46,243 bases of DNA from UBA4636 sp045534575. Lineage in GTDB: Bacteria > Bacillota > Clostridia > Christensenellales > Borkfalkiaceae. A program made the translations under genes and the position numbers. How positions within the stretch are numbered: position 1 is the first letter of the stretch; each line of letters opens with the position of its first letter. The notes below the pieces were generated by a model. The model was not told the origin of the DNA. It saw only the letters and a program-made list of their open reading frames with translations, and ran no database searches. Positions 14,837 through 24,270 of the stretch are shown here, one piece after another. Where the stretch lies: assembly GCA_045534575.1 (NCBI GenBank), contig JAZSJZ010000003.1, positions 1 through 46,243 of the forward strand, given 5' to 3'.

Positions 14837-17800
14837 TTAAATTATTTCAACTGTTTCTTGGCTTTTGATATTAAATAAAACAGCCCGCTCAACCTTAAGT
14901 TTTAAAACCTTTTCAACGGCATAAGCATAAAGTTCAAGTTGCTTAAAATATCTGTTTTTAAGCGTTTCTTTGTCCGCACCAGAATATTTATAGTCGATAA
15001 TAATTGCCTTTCCGTTTTTAACCAAAAGAAGGTCGATTATGCCTTGAACTAGAACGTTAGTTTCTCCCTCTAACCCCAATACTTTTGGCGGATAGTGGCA
15101 AACAAACTGCTGTTCTGGGTAGCGGTCATATTCTTTAACCAAATCAAAAATTGGATGAGATAAAATCTTTTTTAGTGTTTCCTTGTTAAGGCTTTTAACG
15201 TCATCTTTAGAAATTTTTCCTAAAGAAAGTAGGGCTATAACTTCGTTATCGATGTTTTTTTCATCGAAAGAAGTATGCTCTAAAAACGTGTGATACAAAA
15301 CGCCCTCATCGATTGACGCGCTAAAAAACTGCTTAACTTTTTCGCCCTCGTCATCAAAATCAATCTTCTTGGTCGCTTCCGTTACCGAAATTTTTAAATC
15401 TAAAGAAGTGTCTTTTTCGAAAGGATATTTAAAGCCAACGAATTTTTTTATTTCTTCAAATTCTTTAGAAAAATCGTCGCCATAAATAATTTCTCGAGGA
15501 CGAAGTGTGCCGTTAGATAATTGCAAATCGCTCGCCAAAACTTCTTCGCATTCAAAATCGCCCGCGCAAAAATAATCGGCTATGGATTGAACTTGAGCCA
15601 TTTGATAATTATCTTTTAATTTTTTAGTGCTGACAATATGTAAATCTAAAATGGCGCGAGTCATCGCAACGTATAAAAGCCTCATCTCGCCTTTGATTGC
15701 TTCTTTAGATAGCCCTTCAAGAGCGCAAGCCCTTATAACGTTGTTTTTCTTGACTTTTGAAACAGGGTCTTTAGAAAAAACAGACATCCCAAACACATCA
15801 TCAAAGATAATTTCTTGCCTAGCGTTCTTGGTGTGCATATCGCCGTCGATATCGGCTAAGATAACAACGGGGAACTCTAGCCCCTTTGACTTATGAATTG
15901 TTAAAAGTCTAACGGCGTCAGTCGAGTTTGAAAAAGCAATGGTGATATCGTCGAGAATACTTTCCTTTTTATCTAAAAACTCTTGAGCCGTTAGTTCGTT
16001 TCCGCCGTTTTCGCATGCAGCCAAGAAACACTCTACTCTCTTACTTCGCATTTCGCCAAATCTCGTTGACAAAATTTCCATATCTAGCCTTGTTTCTTTA
16101 AACACTCTCGAAATTAGCGTTGCAACGCCCTCGAAGTTAGATAACAAATTCAGCCTTTCAATATAAGAAAAGAATTTTTTGAGTTTTTTAGAAATTTCAT
16201 CGCTATTATTTTCAAGATATTTTTGGCAAGCGTCGTAAAAACTACCCTCGAAAGATATTTTTCGAATTTTTTGCATTTCACGCTCGCAAACCTCAGCAAC
16301 CACAGTTTTTAAAATTGTGATTAGAGCGATATCATCTCTACCCGAAGTTGCTATTAGCGAAATTAAGTTTGCAAGCATAACAATTTCAGGATAATCTTTA
16401 ATCTCCTGTTGCGCTTCCGAAACAACGGGAATACCCGCTCTTACAAGTTCATTTGCAATTTTTCCGTTTAAATTAGAGCGTGTTAAAATAGCAATATCTC
16501 CAAAAGAAATTTTTCTGTTTTCTTTCGTTTTAGGATCAAAAAACTCTTTACCTAAACTATCTTCAACGATTTTTCTAATTAAAACTTCAATGCCAACCGC
16601 TTGTTCTTCTTTTAAATTTTCAATATGCTTTAAAACACCATAAACCCCGCTATAAGTCGTTTTTTCGGTTTTTTCTTTTACGAATTGGTGATAGATAACC
16701 TTGCCGTTTTGCTCTAACAATTCACCACAGACCATTGGGCAATCTTTATAGTTGATATCAACTTCGCTCGTCATAACGCGCGAAAAAACTTTGTTTACCG
16801 CATCAATAACAGCACGGCTACTTCTAAAGTTTGTTTCTAGTTCCTTAGTTGTTCCACCACTTTGTCTTTCACGGTTTAATCGTTTCTTAAAAAGTTCGGG
16901 CTTTGAGCCTCTAAAACCATAAATCGATTGCTTTAGGTCGCCAACAACAAAGAGATTATTCTTTTCTAAAAGCGAAAAAATGCTTTCTTGAATTTCGTTA
17001 GTATCTTGATATTCGTCAACGAATATGTATTTATAAGACGACGCAATTTCTTCCCTTGCATCCTCGTTTTGCAAAATCTGGTAGCAAAACCTTTCTAAAT
17101 CGTTAAAGTCGTATAAAGAGAGGTCCTTCTTTTTTTGAAAATATTCCTCTTCAAAACGATTAACAACCTTCTTGAAGCCTTTAAGAATTTTTTGTTCTCT
17201 TTCTAATTCTTCTTCGTCTATCTCTAATTCATCTAACGCCTTACACTTTGCATTAATTTTCTCAAAAGCCTTCTTAGCGGAATTTAATTTTTCACGATAC
17301 TCTAGGCGATAAATATCATCCTTGGCAATCTTTATCGAAGGAAAATTTCTCTCCGCCGACGAAAACCACAGCAAATTGCTTTTGTTTAAGTCTTTCTTTA
17401 AATATTCGTAATCGCAAACAATTTGCTCAATATATTCAACGTATTTAGGAAAATCTAGCGCCTTCGCTTCTTGAATTAAACTTGATAAATTATTAACGCA
17501 GGCTGTAATTCTTTCAAAAAGTGGGGCTATAAGTCGGTTTTCGGCATCTTTTGCCCCTAATAGCGTATAGGAATTTATCGATTTATCAAAATATGCGTTA
17601 GGGTCTAACTTGGAATAGACAACTTCGTGAATTCTGGTTATTTTTTTCTTTAAATCTCTATCGCTTCGCTTTTGCACATAGGAAGATAGAAGCGTTAAAA
17701 TATCTTCGTCTTTTTCTTCGTAAAGTTTTTCAAACACATCGTCAATAGAGCGCTGTTTGATTATCGCTTTGTCTTGATCGGTTAAAATGGAAAAACTAGG

Positions 17801-18160
17801 ATCAACTGAAATTACGTAAAAATATTTTTTAATAATTTGCGCGCAGAACGAGTGCACGGTAGAAATTTGAGCAAGAGGAAGCTTTTCAAGTTCTTTTTTA
17901 AAGCGACTTTTTTCCTCTTTCTTGCCGTTTGCTATCATTGATTTTATCGCTTTTGATAACTTTTCTCTAAACTCGCTAGCGGCTAAAGTGGTGTAGGTAA
18001 CAGCCAAAACTTCGTCAACGCTTGCCTTTCCTTTTTCGATTAGGCGGATTAGCCTATCAATCATAACTTTTGTTTTACCGCTCCCAGCCGACGCCGTTAC
18101 TACGATATTCCCACTATCGTGAAGAACAACTTCTTCTTGATTTTTTGTATAATTAACCAT
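14837..18160 (-). CDS. addA: ATP-dependent helicase/nuclease subunit A (AddA/RexA)
   Basis: A 1107-residue UvrD-type helicase fused to a RecB-like nuclease. Visible motifs in order: Walker A TASAGSGKT (residues 22-30), QISTVHSFC, IFVDEYQDTNEIQ, VGDLKQSIYGFRGS, LLTIHKSKGLEFPVVILADI, LLYVAMTRA, and the PD-(D/E)XK nuclease signature IIIDYKYSG near the end. With its partner it resects double-strand breaks for recombination. The ATG at 18160 is chosen because GGAGG precedes it by six bases; it overlaps the addB stop by 8 bases, so translation is coupled. Two copies of the interspersed repeat lie inside the frame (15226-15251, 17516-17543). Confidence 0.95.
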   Translation of the reverse strand: MVNYTKNQEEVVLHDSGNIVVTASAGSGKTKVMIDRLIRLIEKGKASVDEVLAVTYTTLAASEFREKLSKAIKSMIANGKKEEKSRFKKELEKLPLAQISTVHSFCAQIIKKYFYVISVDPSFSILTDQDKAIIKQRSIDDVFEKLYEEKDEDILTLLSSYVQKRSDRDLKKKITRIHEVVYSKLDPNAYFDKSINSYTLLGAKDAENRLIAPLFERITACVNNLSSLIQEAKALDFPKYVEYIEQIVCDYEYLKKDLNKSNLLWFSSAERNFPSIKIAKDDIYRLEYREKLNSAKKAFEKINAKCKALDELEIDEEELEREQKILKGFKKVVNRFEEEYFQKKKDLSLYDFNDLERFCYQILQNEDAREEIASSYKYIFVDEYQDTNEIQESIFSLLEKNNLFVVGDLKQSIYGFRGSKPELFKKRLNRERQSGGTTKELETNFRSSRAVIDAVNKVFSRVMTSEVDINYKDCPMVCGELLEQNGKVIYHQFVKEKTEKTTYSGVYGVLKHIENLKEEQAVGIEVLIRKIVEDSLGKEFFDPKTKENRKISFGDIAILTRSNLNGKIANELVRAGIPVVSEAQQEIKDYPEIVMLANLISLIATSGRDDIALITILKTVVAEVCEREMQKIRKISFEGSFYDACQKYLENNSDEISKKLKKFFSYIERLNLLSNFEGVATLISRVFKETRLDMEILSTRFGEMRSKRVECFLAACENGGNELTAQEFLDKKESILDDITIAFSNSTDAVRLLTIHKSKGLEFPVVILADIDGDMHTKNARQEIIFDDVFGMSVFSKDPVSKVKKNNVIRACALEGLSKEAIKGEMRLLYVAMTRAILDLHIVSTKKLKDNYQMAQVQSIADYFCAGDFECEEVLASDLQLSNGTLRPREIIYGDDFSKEFEEIKKFVGFKYPFEKDTSLDLKISVTEATKKIDFDDEGEKVKQFFSASIDEGVLYHTFLEHTSFDEKNIDNEVIALLSLGKISKDDVKSLNKETLKKILSHPIFDLVKEYDRYPEQQFVCHYPPKVLGLEGETNVLVQGIIDLLLVKNGKAIIIDYKYSGADKETLKNRYFKQLELYAYAVEKVLKLKVERAVLFNIKSQETVEII
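15226..15251 (-). repeat. Interspersed palindromic repeat copy R8, inside addA
   Basis: On the minus strand CGATAACGAAGTTATAGCCC then TACTTT, encoding DNEVIALL in addA, in the same phase as copy R2 in cls. Confidence 0.7.
17516..17543 (-). repeat. Interspersed palindromic repeat copy R9, inside addA
   Basis: On the minus strand CGAAAACCGACTTATAGCCC then CACTTTTT, encoding ENRLIAPLF, very like the cls copy R2 peptide. Confidence 0.7.
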
Positions 18161-21100
18161 TGTCATCCTCCACTTTTTTAGTCGATTTTTCAAAAGAACT
18201 ATTTTCTTTAGCCTCCGCATCTATTACCGCATTAACTATAACGTCTCTTTCAACCGCTTCTAATTTTCGCATAAGATCGCTTGAATCTTGGTCGAACCAA
18301 CAAAGCCCTTTTAGTTTGCAATATTCGCAAGCGGAATCGGTTGGCGATACCGCAATGCTACCTTTAGATAATTCCTCCGCACCACTTTCGGCTACTAGTT
18401 TTGCATATTTTACAAACGCATCCACCTCTTCTTCGGTAAGATATTTTGAAGTTGCACGCCCATAAGACATTTCTCCACCAGCTTTTACTTTAAACGTAAA
18501 ACCATAGTCTTTACTCGCTATTCCCGTTCCGTCGAAGGTAGAATCCATAAGTTTAGCAACCTCTTGAGTAGCAACAGTTCTTCCCTCAAAACCGCCCGAA
18601 ACTTCATCCTTTTGGTGGAAGTCATCGCTAACGCCGTAATAGTAAACTCCCGCTGGCTTATATTTCTCAAGAAGCGCATTCATATAAAGATAAAGTTGAA
18701 TGTTCGAACCAAAATAAAGAGATTGAGGCTTGTTTTTATTATTGATATTGCCTGTTTTGTAGTCTATAACGCGCGCATATTCTTTAGTTCCGTCTTGTGA
18801 TTTAGCAACGTCAACCCTATCGATAACGCCATCTATTTCACGTTCACCAAACGGGGTGTTGATTTTAATTGACGGAAAATGCAATTCTCTTTCTTTTTTC
18901 TCTTTAGAGCCAAACGCCATTTCCACGCCTAATAACTCAAAATCAGTTCTTGAAAACTCTTCATAAATAATTTTGCAACGCTTTATTGCCTCGTTTTTGA
19001 TTTCGTTGAACAAATAAACGTATTCAATTCGGTTTTGATAAATTGAATACATAGGTTTTTTCATTTCTTCGTCGATTAGCGAAATCGTTGTTTTTTCAAC
19101 TTCTGCAGCAGAAATGCCTTTCGCCAAACCAACAAATTTTTCTAAAACGCTGTGCAAAAGCGTTCCAATTTCTTTTGCTTCAACTGCGCCCGTTTTTCGC
19201 TCTTGAGGCCTAATCTCCCTTTCAATAAACGAGCCGTAAGGGCATTTAAAATACTTCTCTAGCGTGCTTGCCGAAAGTTTACCGCTATATTTTAACTCAT
19301 CGTCAGAAAGTTTTACGCTTCGTCCTTTTTCTAAAAGTTCAAGTAAGCCAAAAAGATTTTCATCCTCTTCTTGGACGGCTTTTCTAAAGGCAAACGCACT
19401 AGACAAATCGTCTATTCTTCTTTCTTTATAATCGTTAATATCAACTAAGAAATTCTTTAAGCCCGCTGTTTTAGATAAATATCCGCACGCCGAAGATTTA
19501 TGAGTTAGCACACTTTCTTTTTCAATCTTAGTGATACCAAGTTTTTCTTTATCTTTTTTAAATGCGCTTTGCAAATAGTCGATAACTTCGCTTTTTGTAG
19601 CCTTTTTTCCGTCAAGCCCAGTCGTTGCAAAAGAAACGAAACATTTCTCTTCAAAACTCATTAAAGTGGTCGCAACGTTTTCACGCTCACGCTTGTTAAC
19701 AACAGAGAGTTTTGGCTCGATAACGCACTTATAGCCTTCCATTTTGGTAAGTTCCTTATCGTTAAGAAGCGCTGTATCGGCTTTGGTTAGGGGCACTTTA
19801 TCCGTCATAGAAACAACGAAAAGAACTTTAGAATTATGTTGGCGACAAGTAGTGAAATCGCCCATAAACACGTTGTCGCTATACTCGGGAATAACGGCAA
19901 TTTCGGTTGCAGTGGTTGCAGTTATTATTAAATTTTTAAGCTCCAAAAGGTCAATTTCACACTCGCCTAAAACCGTTTCAATTTCATCCAAAACTCGAAT
20001 GAAACCCTTTTTTGCTCCGTCGCTATACTCGCTCAAATACCCTTCGCCAATAGATTTTAAGTCGGCGTTTAATTTTTCTAAACGAGAATAAGCTTGAAAT
20101 TCGTCTAAAATTTTCTTGATAAGAAAAACGTAAGTTTTAGCAAGTGCTTTTTGAGGAAGAGTGCTTGAACTATTCACAATCTTTCTTCTAACTTCTTCGG
20201 CTAAAGGCTCTAAAAACTCGTTTTTAATCATCCGCCTTGACGGTGCGTTGTTCACGAGATATTGGTCAAAAGAAACTGCGCTTTTTAGGTCGAAGGCAAC
20301 CAAATTTTTAGCAATGGAAAGCGCAATCGCTGGTTTAAATCCTTGGCGTTTAAAATCGATAATATCGGTAACTAAAAGCGTTAAAGGGTGTTTATCCATC
20401 GTTCTTTTTACGTCGGCAAAAAGATTTAAATCGTAATCATCGAAAACTCGTTTATAAATGCTAGCAAGTTCCTTAACCGACGGGCAAGCAATGGCAAAAT
20501 CACGCATGCGCTTTTTATCAACAACTATTGCTTTCTTTATGCGTTTTGCAACTTCTTCGGCTTCTTGATAAACGGTTTGGCACTCCAAAATCTCGATTTT
20601 ATCGCTATATAGCCCCACTTCTTCAATTTTTAAAGGGTCAAAAAGCCTATCTCTTATTGTTAGTGCGTGAGGCTGATAAATGGTGGCATCATCAAAAACT
20701 TCAACTTTTTTTGCAAGTTCTAAAAGTTTATTATAAACCTCGTTGGTTGCACTCTCGCCGTCATACGAGAGCAACACAACCGACACGTTGCAAAACTTTT
20801 CCAGCGCAAAAATGATATCTAGCGTTTGCTTGGTTACTGCGTTAATGCCCGCAATAACAACGTTCGCTCCTTTTAGGTTTTTATCATTTGCAATGATTGA
20901 AGGTGCTCGCGATAAAAAGTTGTTTTCATCCGTTAAATTATTTTCCTTTAAATGCTTTTCGTAAAGCGAATAAATCAAGTGAATATCTTTTAACTTATAT
21001 TGAAATTCGCCGTTTTCTAGGCTTATGATATTTTCTAAATCTTTAGGCGTTACCTTTGCCGATTTTAACTGCGCAATAAGACTGAAAATTTCAGCCGAAA

Positions 21101-21416
21101 CTTTTGCGCTCGTTCTTCTAAGCTTTACAAGGTTTTCAGCATTTTCTGTCATAATTTTTCTAACGAGCAAAGTTGAAGCAGATTTTGACAAAAAATTATC
21201 AACCACAGTATTTAAAACGGTGTATCTTGAAAAACTTAAAACCTTTGTGTTGAAAGAGCCACCTAATTTTTGGCAAAGCGACATTTCGAACGACAACGTC
21301 GCTCGGTTTTCACAAAAAACGTAATTTTTAGTTTTTAAATCACTACCAAAGCCTTTTATAAGCTCTGTTGTTTTTTCAATAACGGCAGAAGGCGTCATCA
21401 AGCGGTAAATCTTCAT
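18153..21416 (-). CDS. addB: AddB/RexB-like exonuclease subunit with 4Fe-4S nuclease domain
   Basis: A 1087-residue partner of AddA. The nuclease motif RVIDYKTGN lies in the C-terminal region. Cysteines in FKCPYGSF and in CEYCKLKGLC near the end match the four-cysteine iron-sulfur staple of AddB. The N-terminus (MKIYRLMTPSAVIEKTTEL) has no Walker A GxxGxGKT where B. subtilis AddB has one, so it resembles RexB. It forms an operon with addA (8-base overlap). The ATG at 21416 has AGGAG seven bases upstream. Two repeat copies lie inside (19718-19745, 20595-20623). Confidence 0.9.
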   Translation of the reverse strand: MKIYRLMTPSAVIEKTTELIKGFGSDLKTKNYVFCENRATLSFEMSLCQKLGGSFNTKVLSFSRYTVLNTVVDNFLSKSASTLLVRKIMTENAENLVKLRRTSAKVSAEIFSLIAQLKSAKVTPKDLENIISLENGEFQYKLKDIHLIYSLYEKHLKENNLTDENNFLSRAPSIIANDKNLKGANVVIAGINAVTKQTLDIIFALEKFCNVSVVLLSYDGESATNEVYNKLLELAKKVEVFDDATIYQPHALTIRDRLFDPLKIEEVGLYSDKIEILECQTVYQEAEEVAKRIKKAIVVDKKRMRDFAIACPSVKELASIYKRVFDDYDLNLFADVKRTMDKHPLTLLVTDIIDFKRQGFKPAIALSIAKNLVAFDLKSAVSFDQYLVNNAPSRRMIKNEFLEPLAEEVRRKIVNSSSTLPQKALAKTYVFLIKKILDEFQAYSRLEKLNADLKSIGEGYLSEYSDGAKKGFIRVLDEIETVLGECEIDLLELKNLIITATTATEIAVIPEYSDNVFMGDFTTCRQHNSKVLFVVSMTDKVPLTKADTALLNDKELTKMEGYKCVIEPKLSVVNKRERENVATTLMSFEEKCFVSFATTGLDGKKATKSEVIDYLQSAFKKDKEKLGITKIEKESVLTHKSSACGYLSKTAGLKNFLVDINDYKERRIDDLSSAFAFRKAVQEEDENLFGLLELLEKGRSVKLSDDELKYSGKLSASTLEKYFKCPYGSFIEREIRPQERKTGAVEAKEIGTLLHSVLEKFVGLAKGISAAEVEKTTISLIDEEMKKPMYSIYQNRIEYVYLFNEIKNEAIKRCKIIYEEFSRTDFELLGVEMAFGSKEKKERELHFPSIKINTPFGEREIDGVIDRVDVAKSQDGTKEYARVIDYKTGNINNKNKPQSLYFGSNIQLYLYMNALLEKYKPAGVYYYGVSDDFHQKDEVSGGFEGRTVATQEVAKLMDSTFDGTGIASKDYGFTFKVKAGGEMSYGRATSKYLTEEEVDAFVKYAKLVAESGAEELSKGSIAVSPTDSACEYCKLKGLCWFDQDSSDLMRKLEAVERDVIVNAVIDAEAKENSSFEKSTKKVEDDNG
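19718..19745 (+). repeat. Interspersed palindromic repeat copy R10, inside addB
   Basis: CGATAACGCACTTATAGCC then TTCCATTTT. On the coding strand it encodes EGYKCVIEP. Confidence 0.65.
20595..20623 (+). repeat. Interspersed palindromic repeat copy R11, inside addB (degenerate)
   Basis: GATTTTATCGCTATATAGCC then CCACTTCTT. The right half matches R3 and R16; the coding strand gives EEVGLYSDK. Confidence 0.55.
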
Positions 21417-21467
21417 TTTTCTCCTAAAAACCAACGATTTTTTGGCATAAAGTAAAAATATAGATAT

Positions 21468-21496
21468 AGTATAACATATAAGTGTGCAATTTTCAG
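21468..21496 (-). promoter_or_regulatory. Extended -10 promoter of addB
   Basis: Minus-strand TGTTATACT is an extended -10 (hexamer 21473-21468) with a poor -35 (CTGAAA) 17 bases upstream. Confidence 0.5.
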
Positions 21497-21515
21497 TTTT
21501 TTTGGAAAAATTTTT

Positions 21516-21542
21516 TGCTTTTTTCATAATTTGTGTTATACT
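21516..21542 (+). promoter_or_regulatory. Extended -10 promoter of the lipoprotein gene
   Basis: TGTTATACT (-10 hexamer 21537-21542) with TTGCTT at 21516-21521 as a short-spaced -35. The same extended -10 string serves addB in the opposite direction. Downstream, a 7-bp hairpin (TTGAAAT/ATTTCAA, 21576-21594) lies in the leader before AAGGA and the ATG. Confidence 0.5.
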
Positions 21543-21615
21543 TAACTTAACATTTCCATTAAAAAATTAATTTTCTTGAAATTTTTAATTTCAAATGCAA
21601 ATTTAAGGACGCTTT

Positions 21616-22593
21616 ATGAAAAAATTATTGGCAGTTATTCTTTCTTTGGCTTTAGCACTTTCTCTCTCAGCTTGTTCCGTTACCGCAAACTATTTCGGTG
21701 GTAGCGGGTGGCTTGAAAACCCAAACAATACGGGCGTATCTTCCGTGCTAGAAGAGTGTGTTTATTCTGTTACGCACACCGCTGGCGAGCAAACAAACTT
21801 CACTTATTCGTTTGATAACGGAGAATATAAGACCAAACTTTCTTCTTCGACCTACGGCGAAAACAATACGCCTTGCTATCTTTTCGAAACCGAACTTCAA
21901 ACAACCGCAACCTACGGATTCAATGAAACTTCTACAACCGTTAACGATAGCGTAAAAACCAAAGTTTATTTCCTTTCCATTAACGATAAACTTAAAACTC
22001 TTTACAGTTTGCGTGAAGTTGTTGTTTCAACGCCTGAACTTAAAGAAGATACCTATCTTCTTGCAAGTTACGAATATAAAATTGAGCAAACCTATACCGA
22101 AAACGACTGCGTTGCAAAGTTTACGCCAATCAAGGCTGAAAACGGCTCGTTCTCTTTAGAAGAAGGTGAAACGACCTTCAAAAAAGTTTTTGACGGGCTT
22201 TATTTTGATAACGAACTTATGCTTTTTGCACCAAGAGCGTTGAAACTTTCGTCAACGGCATCAATAAACTTTAACGCTATTGACGTTTTATCAAAGGCAA
22301 ACAGGAAAATGATTATGACGGCTGACGGCGAATCGCCTCTTACCATTGTTGAAACGCCAAACTATACTAGAAACGCAGTAAACTCTAGCCTTCCTCAAAA
22401 GAAAGACAAAGTTGCTTGCAATACCGTTAATCTTAGAATTGACGGAACTTTCTCTGGCTCGCCTATAAAACTTAACTACGCTCAAGATACCGAAACTGAC
22501 GATTTTAGAAGATTAATTTCTATGACAGTTACGCTAACCCATAATCTTGGAACGCTAAACTATTTAATAACTTCAGCAAATATTTCCCACTAA
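21616..22593 (+). CDS. Lipoprotein of unknown function
   Basis: A 325-residue exported protein. The signal peptide MKKLLAVILSLALALSLSAC ends in a lipobox (LSAC, Cys20), so it should be lipidated and anchored to the outer face of the membrane. The mature part is beta-rich, with many T, N and S, and has no motif I recognise. It is followed by repeat copy R12 and then, 97 bases downstream, mgtE on the same strand. Confidence 0.75.
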   Translation: MKKLLAVILSLALALSLSACSVTANYFGGSGWLENPNNTGVSSVLEECVYSVTHTAGEQTNFTYSFDNGEYKTKLSSSTYGENNTPCYLFETELQTTATYGFNETSTTVNDSVKTKVYFLSINDKLKTLYSLREVVVSTPELKEDTYLLASYEYKIEQTYTENDCVAKFTPIKAENGSFSLEEGETTFKKVFDGLYFDNELMLFAPRALKLSSTASINFNAIDVLSKANRKMIMTADGESPLTIVETPNYTRNAVNSSLPQKKDKVACNTVNLRIDGTFSGSPIKLNYAQDTETDDFRRLISMTVTLTHNLGTLNYLITSANISH

Positions 22594-22627
22594 AAAACGA
22601 CTTTAATCGACCTATAGCGCAGTTTTT
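22592..22627 (+). repeat. Interspersed palindromic repeat copy R12, overlapping lipoprotein stop
   Basis: Diverged copy: TTTAATCGACCTATAGCGC inside an AAAAAAC/GTTTTT outer stem. It begins at the stop codon. Confidence 0.6.
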
Positions 22628-22690
22628 AACAAAAAACAAACTGCATTGAAAACGGCTCAAATTTTAAAAAATCTTTCTTGGAGGTAAACT

Positions 22691-24133
22691 ATGGAAAACA
22701 ATGAAGAAAAAATTGTTAATGAAACAAACGATTTAGTTGAAATGCCAGAAAAGAGAGATTATCAAGCCGAGATTTTAAAGATTTTATCTTCAAGTCTTCC
22801 TCAAAAAGAACTTATTGACGAGTTATCTAACTACCACGAATCTGACATTGCCGAAACGGTTGCAACGCTTGAAAAGGATGAAAGATTAAAACTTTATAAA
22901 ATTTTAGGCACTGAATACGTTTCGGAAATTTTCACCTATCTTGACGACGTTGAGGACTTCCTCGAAGAATTATCTAACGAAAAACTCGCTGATATTATTG
23001 AGGAAATGGATGCCGACGAGGCTATTGAAATTCTCGACGAGTTAGAAGAAGAACGCCGTGAAGATATACTAGAGCTTATCGACGAGGAAACGGCTAACGA
23101 TATTAAACTCATTGAGGCTTATGATGACGATAAAATTGGTTCGAGAATGACGACCAACTTTATTACCATTAAAAACTCGTTCACCATTAAGCAAGCGATG
23201 AAAAGCATCGTAGCTCAAGCCGCTGAGAACGATAACATCTCGACAATTTACGTTGTTGACGAAAACGAAAAATACGGCGGTGCGTTTTCTTTGCAATCGC
23301 TAATCATCGCCCGCTCAACCGATTCTTTAGAAGATATTACTATTTCTAACTACCCTTTCCTTTACGCTGACGAAGAAGTTTCCAAGTGCATTGAAGATTT
23401 AAAAGATTATTACGAAGATTCTATTCCTATTTTAAACCGCCAAAACCAAGTTATTGGCGTTATCACAAGTTCCGAACTTGTTGACGTTGCAACCGAAGAA
23501 CTTGCTGAAGACTACGCAAAACTTGCAGGTTTAACCAGCGAAGAAGATTTGGAAGAGCCCGTTTTAAAAAGCCTTGCAAAAAGGCTTCCTTGGCTTACAC
23601 TTTTAATGCTAGTTGGCTTGGTTGTTTCTTCTCTTATCGGCTCGTTTGATTTTTTAATTGGAATAGTTCCTATTCTTGCTGCGTTCCAATCGATGATACT
23701 CAATATGTCTGGTAACGGCGGAATGCAATCGCTTGCAGTAACCATTAGGGTTATAACTTCGAACGAACTTACCCGAAAAGAAAAGTTTGGGCTGATTTTC
23801 AAGGAAGCAAAAATCGGGCTATTGAACGGCTTAATTATAGGCGTTGTTGCAACGCTCGTTTGCTTTTTATATATCTATATTATAAAATCTAACGAATACC
23901 AAGTTATCTCGTGCTTTGCTATAGCCTCGTGCATTGGCATATCTTTGATGACTTCTATGTTCGTTGCATCTCTATCGGGAACGCTTATTCCGCTGTTTTT
24001 TAAAAAGATAAAGATAGACCCAGCCGTAGCCTCGGGCCCATTAATTACGACTATTAACGACCTTGTTGCCGCAACTATTTACTACGGGCTATCGTTTATT
24101 CTTTTATCTAGTTTAGGGATGCTCATCGTTTAA
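22691..24133 (+). CDS. mgtE: Magnesium transporter MgtE
   Basis: A 480-residue Mg2+ channel. The acidic N domain (residues 20-140, with repeated MDADEAIEILDEL-type helices) and two CBS domains (about 140-270) form the cytosolic Mg2+ sensor. Five membrane helices follow (about 295-480) with NMSGNGGMQSLAVTIR and GPLITTINDLVA at the pore and ion site. In known MgtE proteins Mg2+ binding to the cytosolic domains closes the pore. GGAGG lies eight bases before the ATG, and a perfect terminator follows the stop. No Mg2+ riboswitch is seen in the short leader. Confidence 0.95.
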   Translation: MENNEEKIVNETNDLVEMPEKRDYQAEILKILSSSLPQKELIDELSNYHESDIAETVATLEKDERLKLYKILGTEYVSEIFTYLDDVEDFLEELSNEKLADIIEEMDADEAIEILDELEEERREDILELIDEETANDIKLIEAYDDDKIGSRMTTNFITIKNSFTIKQAMKSIVAQAAENDNISTIYVVDENEKYGGAFSLQSLIIARSTDSLEDITISNYPFLYADEEVSKCIEDLKDYYEDSIPILNRQNQVIGVITSSELVDVATEELAEDYAKLAGLTSEEDLEEPVLKSLAKRLPWLTLLMLVGLVVSSLIGSFDFLIGIVPILAAFQSMILNMSGNGGMQSLAVTIRVITSNELTRKEKFGLIFKEAKIGLLNGLIIGVVATLVCFLYIYIIKSNEYQVISCFAIASCIGISLMTSMFVASLSGTLIPLFFKKIKIDPAVASGPLITTINDLVAATIYYGLSFILLSSLGMLIV

Positions 24134-24158
24134 AAACAAAAAATATTACAAACTAAAA

Positions 24159-24187
24159 CACGGTTGAATTATCAACCGTGTTTTTGC
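24159..24187 (+). terminator. Terminator of mgtE
   Basis: AACACGGTTGA, loop ATTA, TCAACCGTGTT, then T run: an 11-bp perfect stem. Confidence 0.9.
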
Positions 24188-24239
24188 TTAAATTTTAAGT
24201 TTTGAACACACGTTTAAAAAGAAAATCTTTAAAATATCG

Positions 24240-24270
24240 TGCATTTTCGGGCTTATAGCCTAGTTTTTAT
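24240..24270 (+). repeat. Interspersed palindromic repeat copy R13, at mrp stop
   Basis: TGCATTTTCGGGCTTATAGC then CTAGTTTTT; the right half matches the consensus. It overlaps the mrp stop codon (24267). Confidence 0.7.

Noticed and set aside
16640..16668. Possible third repeat copy inside addA (AACGACTTATAGC)
   Set aside because: The left and central core match, but the GCCC-NACTT half is lost; too degenerate to count.
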